A program made the translations under genes and the position numbers. A stretch of 64,000 nucleotides of DNA. Source: Blautia sp900556555. Its GTDB lineage: Bacteria; Bacillota; Clostridia; Lachnospirales; Lachnospiraceae. The notes beneath the pieces are model-generated. The model did not search any database and was not told where the DNA came from. It was given only the letters and a program-made list of their open reading frames with translations. This document shows positions 50,569 to 59,187 of the stretch, piece after piece (the stretch's first letter is position 1; every line of letters begins with the position of its first letter). The stretch lies in the NCBI GenBank assembly GCA_964250615.1, contig CAXUGM010000002.1; one strand, given 5' to 3'.

Positions 50569-51396
50569 TTATGCCAGAACCTTAGATAAAAATTCTTTTG
50601 CTCTGTCTGTTTTCGGATGATCAAAAAATTCTGCCGGAGAACCGCTTTCTAAAATAACACCTTCGTCCATAAAAAGGATTCTGTTTGCAACTTCTTTTGC
50701 AAATCCCATCTCATGGGTAACGATGATCATGGTCATTCCTTCTTTTGCAAGAGCTTTCATTAAGTCAAGAACTTCCCCAACCATTTCCGGGTCTAAAGCA
50801 CTGGTAGGCTCGTCAAAGAGAATCACATCCGGATTCATGGCAAGAGAACGAACAATCGCAATCCTCTGTTTCTGTCCTCCTGATAACGTAGAAGGATATA
50901 CATCTGCCTTATCTTCCATGCCGATACGTTTTAATAAATCCATGGCCTGGATACGTGCTTCTTCTTTAATGGCTGCTTTTGTGGCAGTCACCGGCTCCAG
51001 CTCCTGTTTATTTTTGCTGAAGACATTTTTTATCTTACGCACAAAATTCTTTCTTTTCTGCTGCTTTAAATCTTTACATCTTAAATATACTGGGGCAAGC
51101 ATGATATTCTGAATCACGGTTTTATTCGCAAACAGATTAAAATGCTGGAATACCATTCCCATATGACGTCTGTGAATATTAATATCCACACTCATATCTG
51201 CAATATCTACTCCGTTGAAAATGATACTTCCGCCAGTAGGGTCTTCCATACAGTTTAAGCATCTTAAAAAGGTACTCTTACCGGAACCTGATGGTCCAAG
51301 GACTACCACGATATCGCCTTTATTGATTTTTACACTTACACCTTTGAGAACCTGCGTATCCCCAAAGTCTTTTTTCAGATCAATTACGTCTATCAC
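50569..51396 (-). CDS. Polar amino acid ABC transporter, ATP-binding protein
   Basis: A 275-residue ATPase of the His/Glu/Gln/Arg uptake type. Walker A GPSGSGKST (about 34-42), Q-loop VFQHFNLF, signature LSGGQKQR, Walker B DVILFDEPTSAL, H-loop VTHEM. An insertion of about 35 Lys-rich residues (about 108-145) separates the Q-loop from the signature and makes the protein longer than the usual 240-250. It starts with GTG at 51396, overlapping the permease end by 17 bp, with AAAGGAG upstream. Last gene of the three-gene operon. Confidence 0.93.
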   Translation of the reverse strand: MIDVIDLKKDFGDTQVLKGVSVKINKGDIVVVLGPSGSGKSTFLRCLNCMEDPTGGSIIFNGVDIADMSVDINIHRRHMGMVFQHFNLFANKTVIQNIMLAPVYLRCKDLKQQKRKNFVRKIKNVFSKNKQELEPVTATKAAIKEEARIQAMDLLKRIGMEDKADVYPSTLSGGQKQRIAIVRSLAMNPDVILFDEPTSALDPEMVGEVLDLMKALAKEGMTMIIVTHEMGFAKEVANRILFMDEGVILESGSPAEFFDHPKTDRAKEFLSKVLA

Positions 51397-52093
51397 TCTT
51401 TTTCAGGCTCCTTTCTAATAATTTAACCAGCAAAGAAATCACCAGTACCAGAACAATATAGATCATTGCCATTACCAAATATGGTACCATGAATTCATAG
51501 CTGTTGCTTCCAATATAATTAAATGCCACATATAAATCCGCTGCACCTACAAAACTTACAACAGAGGTCTCTTTGATGAGAGAAATGAATTCATTTCCCA
51601 AAGTAGGAAGAATATTCTTCACTGCCTGAGGAATGACGATTTTCACCATGCTGACTCCAAAGCTGAGCCCAACAGCTCTTCCAGCCTCCATCTGTCCGGC
51701 ATCTACAGACTGAATACCGCTTCGCATAATTTCAGAAATATAGGCTCCACTGTTTAAACCAAAGACTACAATGGCTACCTGGACACCTGTCATATGCACA
51801 CCCAAAAGAGGCAGCATAACATAATAGAAGACCAGAAGCTGGACTACCATAGGTGTTCCACGGAATAATGCTACATAAAAACTACAGATTCCGTTTAAAA
51901 TTCTGGGCAGACGCTTATATTTTGGAAGAACCCGCACTGTTGCGATTAATGTACCAATAAGAATACCAATAATCAAACCGCTGATTGCAATAAGCAGTGT
52001 GTTTTGAAGGCCTTCCACAACCTTGACATATCCATTCTGCTCCAGAAAAATCTCAATAAACTTATCAATTTTCTGTCCGAAATTACCCATTTT
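51380..52093 (-). CDS. Polar amino acid ABC transporter, permease
   Basis: A 237-residue inner-membrane permease of the HisMQ family with five or six helices and the EAA loop MEAGRAVGLSFGVSMVKIVIPQ (about 135-156 region). ATG 52093 has AAGGGAGAAAA upstream. A single permease suggests a homodimer. It lies between the binding protein and the ATPase, separated from the former by a stable hairpin. Confidence 0.93.
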   Translation of the reverse strand, partial: KMGNFGQKIDKFIEIFLEQNGYVKVVEGLQNTLLIAISGLIIGILIGTLIATVRVLPKYKRLPRILNGICSFYVALFRGTPMVVQLLVFYYVMLPLLGVHMTGVQVAIVVFGLNSGAYISEIMRSGIQSVDAGQMEAGRAVGLSFGVSMVKIVIPQAVKNILPTLGNEFISLIKETSVVSFVGAADLYVAFNYIGSNSYEFMVPYLVMAMIYIVLVLVISLLVKLLERSLKKSDRRN

Positions 52094-52116
52094 TTCTCCC
52101 TTTTCATCCGAAAAGA

Positions 52117-52153
52117 GCTGCCGCATAGACTCTCTATATGATTATGCGGCAGC
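52117..52153 (-). terminator. Intercistronic hairpin between binding protein and permease
   Basis: An 11-bp perfect stem TATGCGGCAGC/GCTGCCGCATA with TTTTC beyond it. It probably attenuates transcription or protects the upstream message, so that binding protein exceeds membrane subunits. Confidence 0.7.
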
Positions 52154-52179
52154 CTGTTTCTTTTTCATCTAATCTGTTC

Positions 52180-53061
52180 TTACTGCATTTCATTGATTGC
52201 TTCTGTAATACATTTTGCAGGAGCGGCATCAATGATAACGTATTTAATATTTCCATTAATCAAATCCTGTACTGCAAGAGAACCATTCTTATAAGGTACA
52301 CATTCTGCTGGAAGTCCCGGGAATCCCCATTCTTCATCGCCTTCGATGTAATACTGTGCTGTTGTTCCTGCCTGTACACCGATTTTATCGGATTCGGAAA
52401 GCTTATTTAAAACTTCTTCTACTGCTGCTGCATCTTTACATTCATCAAAAGAGGTATCGCTTGCCGGAACAATCACACGCTGGGATGCCTGGTAGTAGGT
52501 CTCTGAAAAAGTAACGTATTCCTGTCTCTCTTCATTGACTGTCAGGCCTGCCATAGCAATATCACATTTCTGCTGTCCTACAGAAAGGCAGACTGCATCA
52601 AAATCCATGTTCTGGATTACCAGTTCCTGATCTAATTCTTCTGCAAGAAGTGCGGCAAGCTCCATATCGATTCCATAGTAATCTTCACCCTTTGTATATT
52701 CAAATGGCTCAAAGGCTGCATTCGTTGCTACCACAAGCTGGTCTTTGGAGGTGTCAAGCTCCGCTGATTTTACTGCTGTCGGTTCGCCGTTTGCGAAGTA
52801 TTTCTCGCAGATTTCATCCAGAGTACCGTCTTCTTTGATTTTTCCGATAAAAGCATTTACCTGCTCCAGAAGCTCTGGCTGAGATTTGTCCACACCAAAG
52901 GCATACTCTTCATTAGTCAGATCGATTTCAATAGTCTTCACACCTTTTGCAGATTCTTTATCCCCATTTCCATTCTCTGCTTTCTCTTTTTCACCACCGC
53001 AGGCTGTCACAGAGATTGCCATAACAGCAGCTAATAAAACTGTTAATACTTTTTTCTTCAT
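52180..53061 (-). CDS. Amino acid ABC transporter binding lipoprotein, apparently circularly permuted
   Basis: A 293-residue SBP_bac_3 lipoprotein. Signal peptide ends in lipobox VTAC (Cys21). The usual start of the fold, LVVATNAAFEPFEYTKGEDY, comes only at about residue 104. Ahead of it lies EEYAFGVDKSQPELLEQVN ... KEDGTLDEICEKYF, which in ordinary members is the C-terminal end. Correspondingly the protein stops soon after VQDLINGNIKYVIIDAAPA, where the usual C-terminal segment is missing. Ligand-binding residues of both lobes (FEPFEY, MAGLTVNEER, GTTAQYY) are retained. First gene of the operon, with an arginine-box-like site at its transcription start. Confidence 0.93.
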   Translation of the reverse strand: MKKKVLTVLLAAVMAISVTACGGEKEKAENGNGDKESAKGVKTIEIDLTNEEYAFGVDKSQPELLEQVNAFIGKIKEDGTLDEICEKYFANGEPTAVKSAELDTSKDQLVVATNAAFEPFEYTKGEDYYGIDMELAALLAEELDQELVIQNMDFDAVCLSVGQQKCDIAMAGLTVNEERQEYVTFSETYYQASQRVIVPASDTSFDECKDAAAVEEVLNKLSESDKIGVQAGTTAQYYIEGDEEWGFPGLPAECVPYKNGSLAVQDLINGNIKYVIIDAAPAKCITEAINEMQ

Positions 53062-53099
53062 TTTCACTCTCTCCTCTATCTTTATTTATTCATGCATAT

Positions 53100-53117
53100 T
53101 ATGCATATTTATTCAAC
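53100..53117. promoter_or_regulatory. ARG-box-like operator
   Basis: On the minus strand GTTGAATAAATATGCATA matches the ARG consensus TNTGNATWWWWATNCANA at all fixed positions but the first. It lies at the start point predicted by the promoter at 53126-53154, where a bound ArgR/AhrC hexamer would block transcription. Confidence 0.45.
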
Positions 53118-53125
53118 TGATTTGC

Positions 53126-53154
53126 ATTATATCAGCTTTTATTCTTCTTTGCAA
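53126..53154 (-). promoter_or_regulatory. Promoter of the amino-acid ABC operon
   Basis: Minus-strand TTGCAA (53154-53149), 17 bp, TATAAT (53131-53126). Confidence 0.75.
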
Positions 53155-53212
53155 GTAGAAAATAATGGTTTCTTCATGTTTTTTCTGTTATATATGCATA
53201 TTTTTATGTATA

Positions 53213-54685
53213 TTAATACACTACTACCGGATTATTCACTACGATATTCTCGTAGATGGTGCGGACTGCATCCATAGGTGTATTAATGCATCCATGAGAA
53301 CCATTGTAAAGATAAATATCACCACCGTAACTGCTTCGGGATGATAAATCATGAATTCCTATACCGCCATTAAAGGGCATCCAATAGGTTACCGGAGTTT
53401 CATATTCAATACTTCCATCTGCTCTCCTTCCGGTAAGAACTGACGGGCTCTTTTTATCTTTCAGTCTCCACACACCACCGGCCGGAGTTCCGTTTCCCTT
53501 GTTCGGATTTCCGGTAACAACGGGAGTATCCACCAGACAGGTTCCATTTTTATAAAACCACATTCTCTGCTGGCTGATAGAAATCTCCACATAGGTTCCA
53601 TTCATATCGTTCCCGCCGTATTTCTGGCCTTGCTGAAGCCACACAGCTTCTACTACACCGCCTGTTCCTGCATTCAGAACCTGCATCAATGCTTCTGTTG
53701 TTTTATCCTGCCATACTCTCCAGCCATAATCGCCTGTGGTAAGATGTACCGTATATCCTCCTGAGGTTTGAAAATCTCTTGGCTTTCCATAGGTATTATA
53801 TTTTTCGGACCAGCCAATGACCACAGGTTTTACAACACTTTCATCAAAAGAATAGGTCCCGTCTTCTCCTTGTTTTAGCCAGGATTTCAGCATATCCCTG
53901 GAAATCTGTTCCTGTGTTCCCTGGAAATTCACGCTGACCTGTGCCCCTGTGAGTTTGTTCAGATGATTCATTTCCTGATTCAGTTTCTCATCATTCTGCA
54001 ATACCGCTGGTTTGATGTAACAGTCGGATTCTTCCAGAGACAGTTCTGTCTTTCTCTCTTCCACTGCCTTCTGAATAGCTGCAGTTACCTTTTCTTTATC
54101 TAACTGGGTTCCATAGACTTCAGGTATAATTACATAAGCGGTTCCGTTATCCTCCAGTTTTGCATCCTGAGACGGTGTTCCTGCCCCTTCCTGAAGACAT
54201 TGAAGCTGATTCACCGCTGCTGTAAGGCTTTCAGGGTCATAAAAATTCTCTGCATTTACCTGATACTCCTGATCTTGGAAGAGTTGTACCGGCCATAACC
54301 AAGAATTTTGTTTTTCCTTCACTTTTTCCAGACTCTTGTCATCCTGATATGTAATCTTAATGCTTTCTCCTGTAATCATTTCAGTTTTATTATCTTTTCC
54401 CTGAATCGTCAGTGAATATTCTTCTGCACCTTTTTTGATAATATCTTTTATTTCCTGTACCTGCATTCCGCTGCAATCATTCCCATTAATCTTAGTTCCT
54501 GGGTAGAATTTATCCTGATAATAATATCCAACAGCACCATATCCGGCTGCCAGAAGCACTACGGCTGTAATCCCAATTCCTATGGCAACTTTTTTTGTAG
54601 TACTATTCTTTTTATTTTTCATTTTCTTGTCTGCTTTTTTTAGGCTTTTCAATTTTTCTTTTTTATTATTTGTAGTTTTTGACAT
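53213..54685 (-). CDS. L,D-transpeptidase with peptidoglycan-binding repeats
   Basis: A 490-residue membrane-anchored enzyme that would form 3-3 cross-links or attach proteins to peptidoglycan. A Lys-rich cytosolic N-terminus precedes a membrane helix (about 32-55). Two putative PG-binding domains (about 60-330) follow, with TKINGNDCSGMQVQEI in the first, then the YkuD catalytic domain (about 360-490) with IGIHDL and the active-site motif GSHGCINTP (Cys about 467). The domain order matches clostridial Ldt proteins. Monocistronic. Confidence 0.93.
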   Translation of the reverse strand: MSKTTNNKKEKLKSLKKADKKMKNKKNSTTKKVAIGIGITAVVLLAAGYGAVGYYYQDKFYPGTKINGNDCSGMQVQEIKDIIKKGAEEYSLTIQGKDNKTEMITGESIKITYQDDKSLEKVKEKQNSWLWPVQLFQDQEYQVNAENFYDPESLTAAVNQLQCLQEGAGTPSQDAKLEDNGTAYVIIPEVYGTQLDKEKVTAAIQKAVEERKTELSLEESDCYIKPAVLQNDEKLNQEMNHLNKLTGAQVSVNFQGTQEQISRDMLKSWLKQGEDGTYSFDESVVKPVVIGWSEKYNTYGKPRDFQTSGGYTVHLTTGDYGWRVWQDKTTEALMQVLNAGTGGVVEAVWLQQGQKYGGNDMNGTYVEISISQQRMWFYKNGTCLVDTPVVTGNPNKGNGTPAGGVWRLKDKKSPSVLTGRRADGSIEYETPVTYWMPFNGGIGIHDLSSRSSYGGDIYLYNGSHGCINTPMDAVRTIYENIVVNNPVVVY

Positions 54686-54861
54686 GAATCCAACTTCCTT
54701 TTTCTGTTCCTCATTTTTCCATTAGTTTCATATACGCACATTCTACTACCTTTTTTGACAAAATCCTAGTCTTTTCTCCAGGTATCTTGAAAAAATCACA
54801 AATTTTGTATAACATGGAGAAGAGATTTGTGTCTGAATTTCTTTTTTATGGAGGATTTTGT

Positions 54862-55767
54862 ATGAAAGCCAATTTACCGGATTTTTCAAACTGTAACCTT
54901 TGTCCCAGAAATTGCAAGATAAACAGGAATACAACCACAGGCTTTTGCGGATGCACCAGTCATTTAAAAGCAGCCAGGGCTGCACTTCATCACTGGGAAG
55001 AACCATGTATCAGCGGAACCCGTGGAAGTGGTGCTGTCTTTTTCTCAGGCTGTACTCTCAAGTGCTGTTTCTGTCAGAATTATGCTATCAGCCAAGGACA
55101 CCTGGGGAAAGAGATTACGCCAAAACGATTGGGAGAAATCTTTCTTTCCCTTCAGGAACAAGGTGCACACAATATTGATCTGATTACTGCCACCCAGTAT
55201 CTTCCCCTGATACTTCCTGCTCTTGATATGGTGAAAGAACAGCTTCACATTCCCGTGGTCTACAATTGTGGAGGATATGAAAAAAAGGAAACTCTTGCTT
55301 TGCTAAAAGATTATATAGATATTTATCTTCCAGATTTAAAATATTATAGTTCCGTGTTATCCAAACGCTATTCAAAGGCAGAAAATTATTTTGAAATTGC
55401 TTCTTCGGCAATTCTTTCTATGATAGAGCAGACCGGCGGCCTGGAATATGACCAGCATGGAATCCTGCAAAAAGGTGTAATTATCCGGCATATGGTACTC
55501 CCCGGATGCAAGGATGATTCTATACAGCTGCTGCATTGGATGAAAGACACACTGCCAAAAGGAAATTATCTGCTCAGCTTACTCAGTCAATACACACCTT
55601 TTTATAAAAGCTGCGAATACCCAGAAATCAACAGACGAATTACCACCTACGAATACAACAAGGTTCTGGATACCGCCATTACACTTGGACTTACTGATGG
55701 ATTTATGCAGGAAAAAAGCAGTGCAAAAGAAGAATATACTCCGCCTTTTGATTTGGAGGGAATCTAA
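54862..55767 (+). CDS. Radical SAM protein, PflA-like
   Basis: A 301-residue protein of the PflX/YgaJ-type group, related to glycyl-radical-enzyme activases. The N-terminal Cys-rich segment CNLCPRNCKINR and GFCGC precede the radical SAM motif CTLKCCFC (CxxxCxxC, about 67-74), followed by NYAISQ. The substrate is not established for the family. ATG 54862 with TGGAGG upstream; 25 residues of upstream reading were excluded. No glycyl-radical enzyme is adjacent. Confidence 0.88.
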   Translation: MKANLPDFSNCNLCPRNCKINRNTTTGFCGCTSHLKAARAALHHWEEPCISGTRGSGAVFFSGCTLKCCFCQNYAISQGHLGKEITPKRLGEIFLSLQEQGAHNIDLITATQYLPLILPALDMVKEQLHIPVVYNCGGYEKKETLALLKDYIDIYLPDLKYYSSVLSKRYSKAENYFEIASSAILSMIEQTGGLEYDQHGILQKGVIIRHMVLPGCKDDSIQLLHWMKDTLPKGNYLLSLLSQYTPFYKSCEYPEINRRITTYEYNKVLDTAITLGLTDGFMQEKSSAKEEYTPPFDLEGI

Positions 55768-55768
55768 A

Positions 55769-55805
55769 AAAGACCCCATACAGAGTTTCTCTGTACAAGG
55801 TCTTT
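55769..55805. terminator. Bidirectional terminator, radical SAM gene / tpiA
   Basis: AAAGACC (55769-55775) with GGTCTTT (55799-55805) and inner ACAGAG/CTCTGT between convergent genes. Confidence 0.85.
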
Positions 55806-55836
55806 CTTTCCGTTGTTACATTTTATCAATCACTTA

Positions 55837-56586
55837 TTATTTGTAGTTTACGATCTTTCCGAAATCTGGTTTCAGAGCTGCACCGCCAACTAAACCACCG
55901 TCAATATCTGCCTGAGCAAATAAATCAGGAGCTGTTGCAGCGTTTACAGAACCGCCGTACTGAATACGGATTGCTTCTGCTGTAGCTTCATCATATACTT
56001 CTGCAATGCACTCACGGATAGCTTTGCAAACTTCCTGTGCCTGCTCTGTAGTAGCTGTTTTACCTGTTCCGATTGCCCAGATTGGCTCATAAGCAATGAC
56101 AGCTTCCTTTGCCTGGTCTGCTGTCAGACCCAGGAATCCAACTTTCACCTGCTGACGGATGAAATCCATGGTCACACCCTGTTCTCTCTGTTCCAGAGTT
56201 TCACCACAGCACATAATTGGTGTTAATCCATGCTCAAATGCTTTGTGCATTTTTTTGTTAATGTCTTCATTGGTTTCTCCGAAGTATTCTCTTCTTTCGG
56301 AATGTCCAAGGATAACATATTTAACCCCTGCATCTACTAACATATTTGGAGAAATTTCGCCTGTGTAAGCTCCTTTTTCTTCGAAGTACATGTTTTCAGC
56401 ACCAACCTGAATGTTGCTTCCTTTTACAGCTTCCACAACTGGTACAATGTCAATCGCAGGTACGCAGAATACTACGTCAACTTCTTCATTTGCAACTAAT
56501 GGTTTTAATGTATTTACTAATTCAACTGCTTCGCTTGGAGTCATGTTCATCTTCCAGTTTCCAGCGATGATTTTTCTTCTTGCCAT
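55837..56586 (-). CDS. tpiA: Triosephosphate isomerase
   Basis: Interconverts dihydroxyacetone phosphate and glyceraldehyde 3-phosphate. A 249-residue TIM barrel: RKIIAGNWKMN (Lys13 area), catalytic His in VILGHSERREYFGE, catalytic Glu in AYEPIWAIGTGKTAT and phosphate loop IQYGGSV. Last gene of gap-pgk-tpiA. Confidence 0.97.
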   Translation of the reverse strand: MARRKIIAGNWKMNMTPSEAVELVNTLKPLVANEEVDVVFCVPAIDIVPVVEAVKGSNIQVGAENMYFEEKGAYTGEISPNMLVDAGVKYVILGHSERREYFGETNEDINKKMHKAFEHGLTPIMCCGETLEQREQGVTMDFIRQQVKVGFLGLTADQAKEAVIAYEPIWAIGTGKTATTEQAQEVCKAIRECIAEVYDEATAEAIRIQYGGSVNAATAPDLFAQADIDGGLVGGAALKPDFGKIVNYK

Positions 56587-56625
56587 GGGATAAATCCTTC
56601 TTTCTAAAGTTTTCTTGCTTTCGGC

Positions 56626-57819
56626 CTATTTATCGTTTGCTGCTGCTACGCCTGGGAGTTCTTTTCCTTCCAGGAACTCTAAGGAAGCACCGCCACCTGT
56701 GGAGATATGTGTCATCTTGTCACCGTATCCCAGGATGTTTACTGCTGCTGCAGAATCACCGCCACCGATGATTGTAGTAGCATCTGTATCAGCTAATGCT
56801 TTTGCAACTGCTTCTGTACCATGAGCAAAGTTTGGCATTTCAAAGCATCCCATTGGTCCGTTCCATACAACGGTCTTAGCATCTTTTACAGCGTCGCTGA
56901 AGATTTTCTCTGTTTCAGGTCCGATGTCCATTCCTTCCCATCCTTCTGGAATCTCACCGCTCTTTACAATCTGGATATTGCAGTCGTTAGAGAATGCATC
57001 ACCGATTCTGTGGTCTACAGGAAGCAGTAACTTCACACCTTTTTCTTCTGCTTTTTTCTTCATATCCAGTGCATACTGCAGGTAATCATCTTCACACAAA
57101 GAAACACCAATACTTCCGCCTGCTGCTTTAGAGAATGTATAGGCCATTCCGCCACCAATAATCAGAGTATCTACTTTATCAAGAAGATTATTAATTACAG
57201 AAATTTTACTGGAAACTTTTGCTCCGCCTAAAATTGCTACAAATGGTCTTTCTGGATTATTCACTGCATTTCCTAAGAAATCGATTTCTTTCTGCATTAA
57301 GTATCCTACAACTGCTGTATCCACAAATTCTGTAACACCAACATTAGAGCAGTGTGCACGGTGAGCAGTACCGAATGCATCATTTACAAATACATCGCAA
57401 AGAGATGCCAGTTCTTTAGAGAAAACTTCTCCATTCTTAGTTTCTTCTGCTCTGTAACGTGTGTTTTCTAATAAAACAACTTCGCCGTCATTCATTGCTT
57501 CTACAGCTGCTTTTGCATTTGGTCCGACAACTTCAGGATCTGCTGCAAATTTTACTTCCTGTCCTAACAGTTCAGACAGACGGACAGCTACCGGTGCAAG
57601 AGATAACTCCGGTTTTGGTTCTCCCTTTGGTTTGCCAAGATGAGAACAAAGAATTACTTTTCCGCCATCAGCAATTAATTTTTTGATTGTTGGAAGTGCT
57701 GCAACAAGACGGTTCTCATCTGTAATTTTTCCTTCCTGTAACGGTACATTGAAGTCACAGCGAACCAGGACTTTTTTTCCTTTTACGTTGATATCGTCAA
57801 CTGATTTTTTATTGAGCAT
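56626..57819 (-). CDS. pgk: Phosphoglycerate kinase
   Basis: Makes ATP from 1,3-bisphosphoglycerate. A 397-residue two-domain kinase: KVLVRCDFNVPL, CSHLGKPKG, substrate loop FGTAHRAHCSN, and C-terminal nucleotide motifs WNGPMGCFE and GGGDSAAAV. Middle gene of the operon, about 110 bp after gap behind a terminator-like hairpin. Confidence 0.97.
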   Translation of the reverse strand: MLNKKSVDDINVKGKKVLVRCDFNVPLQEGKITDENRLVAALPTIKKLIADGGKVILCSHLGKPKGEPKPELSLAPVAVRLSELLGQEVKFAADPEVVGPNAKAAVEAMNDGEVVLLENTRYRAEETKNGEVFSKELASLCDVFVNDAFGTAHRAHCSNVGVTEFVDTAVVGYLMQKEIDFLGNAVNNPERPFVAILGGAKVSSKISVINNLLDKVDTLIIGGGMAYTFSKAAGGSIGVSLCEDDYLQYALDMKKKAEEKGVKLLLPVDHRIGDAFSNDCNIQIVKSGEIPEGWEGMDIGPETEKIFSDAVKDAKTVVWNGPMGCFEMPNFAHGTEAVAKALADTDATTIIGGGDSAAAVNILGYGDKMTHISTGGGASLEFLEGKELPGVAAANDK

Positions 57820-57871
57820 TGGAAAATGCCTCCTTTATATTTTTTTGCAGTTATTTGCCCATAAACAAACG

Positions 57872-57906
57872 AAAGGGGTCCGGTCCACAATAGACCGGAC
57901 CCCTTT
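57872..57906 (-). terminator. Strong hairpin between gap and pgk
   Basis: A 14-bp stem AAAGGGGTCCGGTC with its complement, followed by TTTCG on the minus strand. It may attenuate pgk relative to gap or stabilise the gap message. Confidence 0.75.
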
Positions 57907-57930
57907 ATGAGCCTTATAAATACCTGTAAA

Positions 57931-58950
57931 TTATTTGTTTAATAATTTTCCGAAGTATTTGATTGTTCTAACCATCTGGCTTGTGTAAGAGTTTTCGTTA
58001 TCATACCATGATACAACCTGAACTTCTGTTGTGCCGTTGTCTAATGGAAGAACCATTGTCTGTGTAGCATCGAACAGAGAACCATATCTCATACCAACGA
58101 TATCGCTGGATACGATTTCGTCTGTGTTGTATCCGAAAGATTCTGTAGCTGCTGCTTTCATAGCATCATTGATCTGTTCTTTTGTAACGTTACCTTTTAC
58201 AACTGCTGTTAAGATAGTTGTAGAACCTGTAGGTGTAGGAACACGCTGAGCAGCTCCGATTAATTTTCCGTTTAATTCTGGAATAACTAATCCGATAGCT
58301 TTTGCAGCACCTGTGCTGTTTGGAACAATGTTCACTGCTGCTGCACGGGATCTTCTTAAATCACCTTTTCTCTGAGGTCCGTCAAGTGTCATCTGATCAC
58401 CTGTGTAAGCGTGGATTGTGCACATGATACCAGACTGGATTTCAGCTAAGTCATTTAATGCTTTAGCCATAGGAGCTAAGCAGTTTGTTGTACAGGAAGC
58501 AGCAGAAATGATGTTATCATTTTCTGTTAATGTTTCATGGTTTACATTGTAAACGATTGTAGGAAGGTCGTTTCCTGCTGGAGCAGAAATAACAACTTTC
58601 TTAGCACCTGCGTCGATATGAGCCTGAGCTTTATCTTTGGATGTGTAGAATCCTGTACACTCCAGAACTACATCTACACCGATTTCTCCCCAAGGAAGTT
58701 CAGCTGCATTTGCTTTTGCGTAAATTTTAATTTCTTTTCCGTCTACAGTGATGGAATCTTCGCCAGCTGTAACTTTATCAGCCAGTTCATATCTTCCCTG
58801 TGTAGAGTCATATTTCAGTAAGTGAGCTAACATAGCTGGAGATGTTAAATCGTTGATTGCTACGATTTCAAATCCTTCTGCTCCGAACATCTGTCTGAAT
58901 GCAAGACGTCCAATACGTCCAAAACCATTGATTGCTACTTTTACTGCCAT
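57931..58950 (-). CDS. gap: Glyceraldehyde-3-phosphate dehydrogenase, type I
   Basis: NAD-dependent oxidation and phosphorylation of glyceraldehyde 3-phosphate. A 339-residue enzyme: NAD loop VAINGFGRIGRLAF, active-site ISAASCTTNCLAP (Cys about 156), and late WYDNENSYTSQMVRT. ATG 58950 is selected: AGGAGGAATG leaves a proper gap only to this codon, and three earlier codons or the further upstream reading do not fit. First gene of the operon, from a good promoter. Confidence 0.97.
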   Translation of the reverse strand: MAVKVAINGFGRIGRLAFRQMFGAEGFEIVAINDLTSPAMLAHLLKYDSTQGRYELADKVTAGEDSITVDGKEIKIYAKANAAELPWGEIGVDVVLECTGFYTSKDKAQAHIDAGAKKVVISAPAGNDLPTIVYNVNHETLTENDNIISAASCTTNCLAPMAKALNDLAEIQSGIMCTIHAYTGDQMTLDGPQRKGDLRRSRAAAVNIVPNSTGAAKAIGLVIPELNGKLIGAAQRVPTPTGSTTILTAVVKGNVTKEQINDAMKAAATESFGYNTDEIVSSDIVGMRYGSLFDATQTMVLPLDNGTTEVQVVSWYDNENSYTSQMVRTIKYFGKLLNK

Positions 58951-59040
58951 GATTTTCATTCCTCCTAAAAGTGATTGATTTAATGTGAGTTCTCTAACAA
59001 TTTTTAAATAGATTGTTAAAGAAACATCAACCTTGTCCAT

Positions 59041-59069
59041 ATTGTACCTGTTTTTTCTTCAAAATTCAA
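59041..59069 (-). promoter_or_regulatory. Promoter of gap-pgk-tpiA
   Basis: Minus-strand TTGAAT (59069-59064), 17 bp, TACAAT (59046-59041); leader of about 80 nt. Confidence 0.75.
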
Positions 59070-59120
59070 GCCCCATTTGAAATTTCAAAAGATTTCTCAG
59101 GTATTTTTATTCATCATGCC

Positions 59121-59150
59121 TTGAAATAAATGCAAAATCAAGGCTATAAT
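59121..59150 (+). promoter_or_regulatory. Promoter of the PHP phosphatase gene
   Basis: TTGAAA (59121-59126), 18 bp, TATAAT (59145-59150), 37 bp before ATG 59188; divergent from the gap promoter. Confidence 0.75.
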
Positions 59151-59187
59151 GTATTAAAAATACACTTTGATAAAAGGAGCTGGTAAC

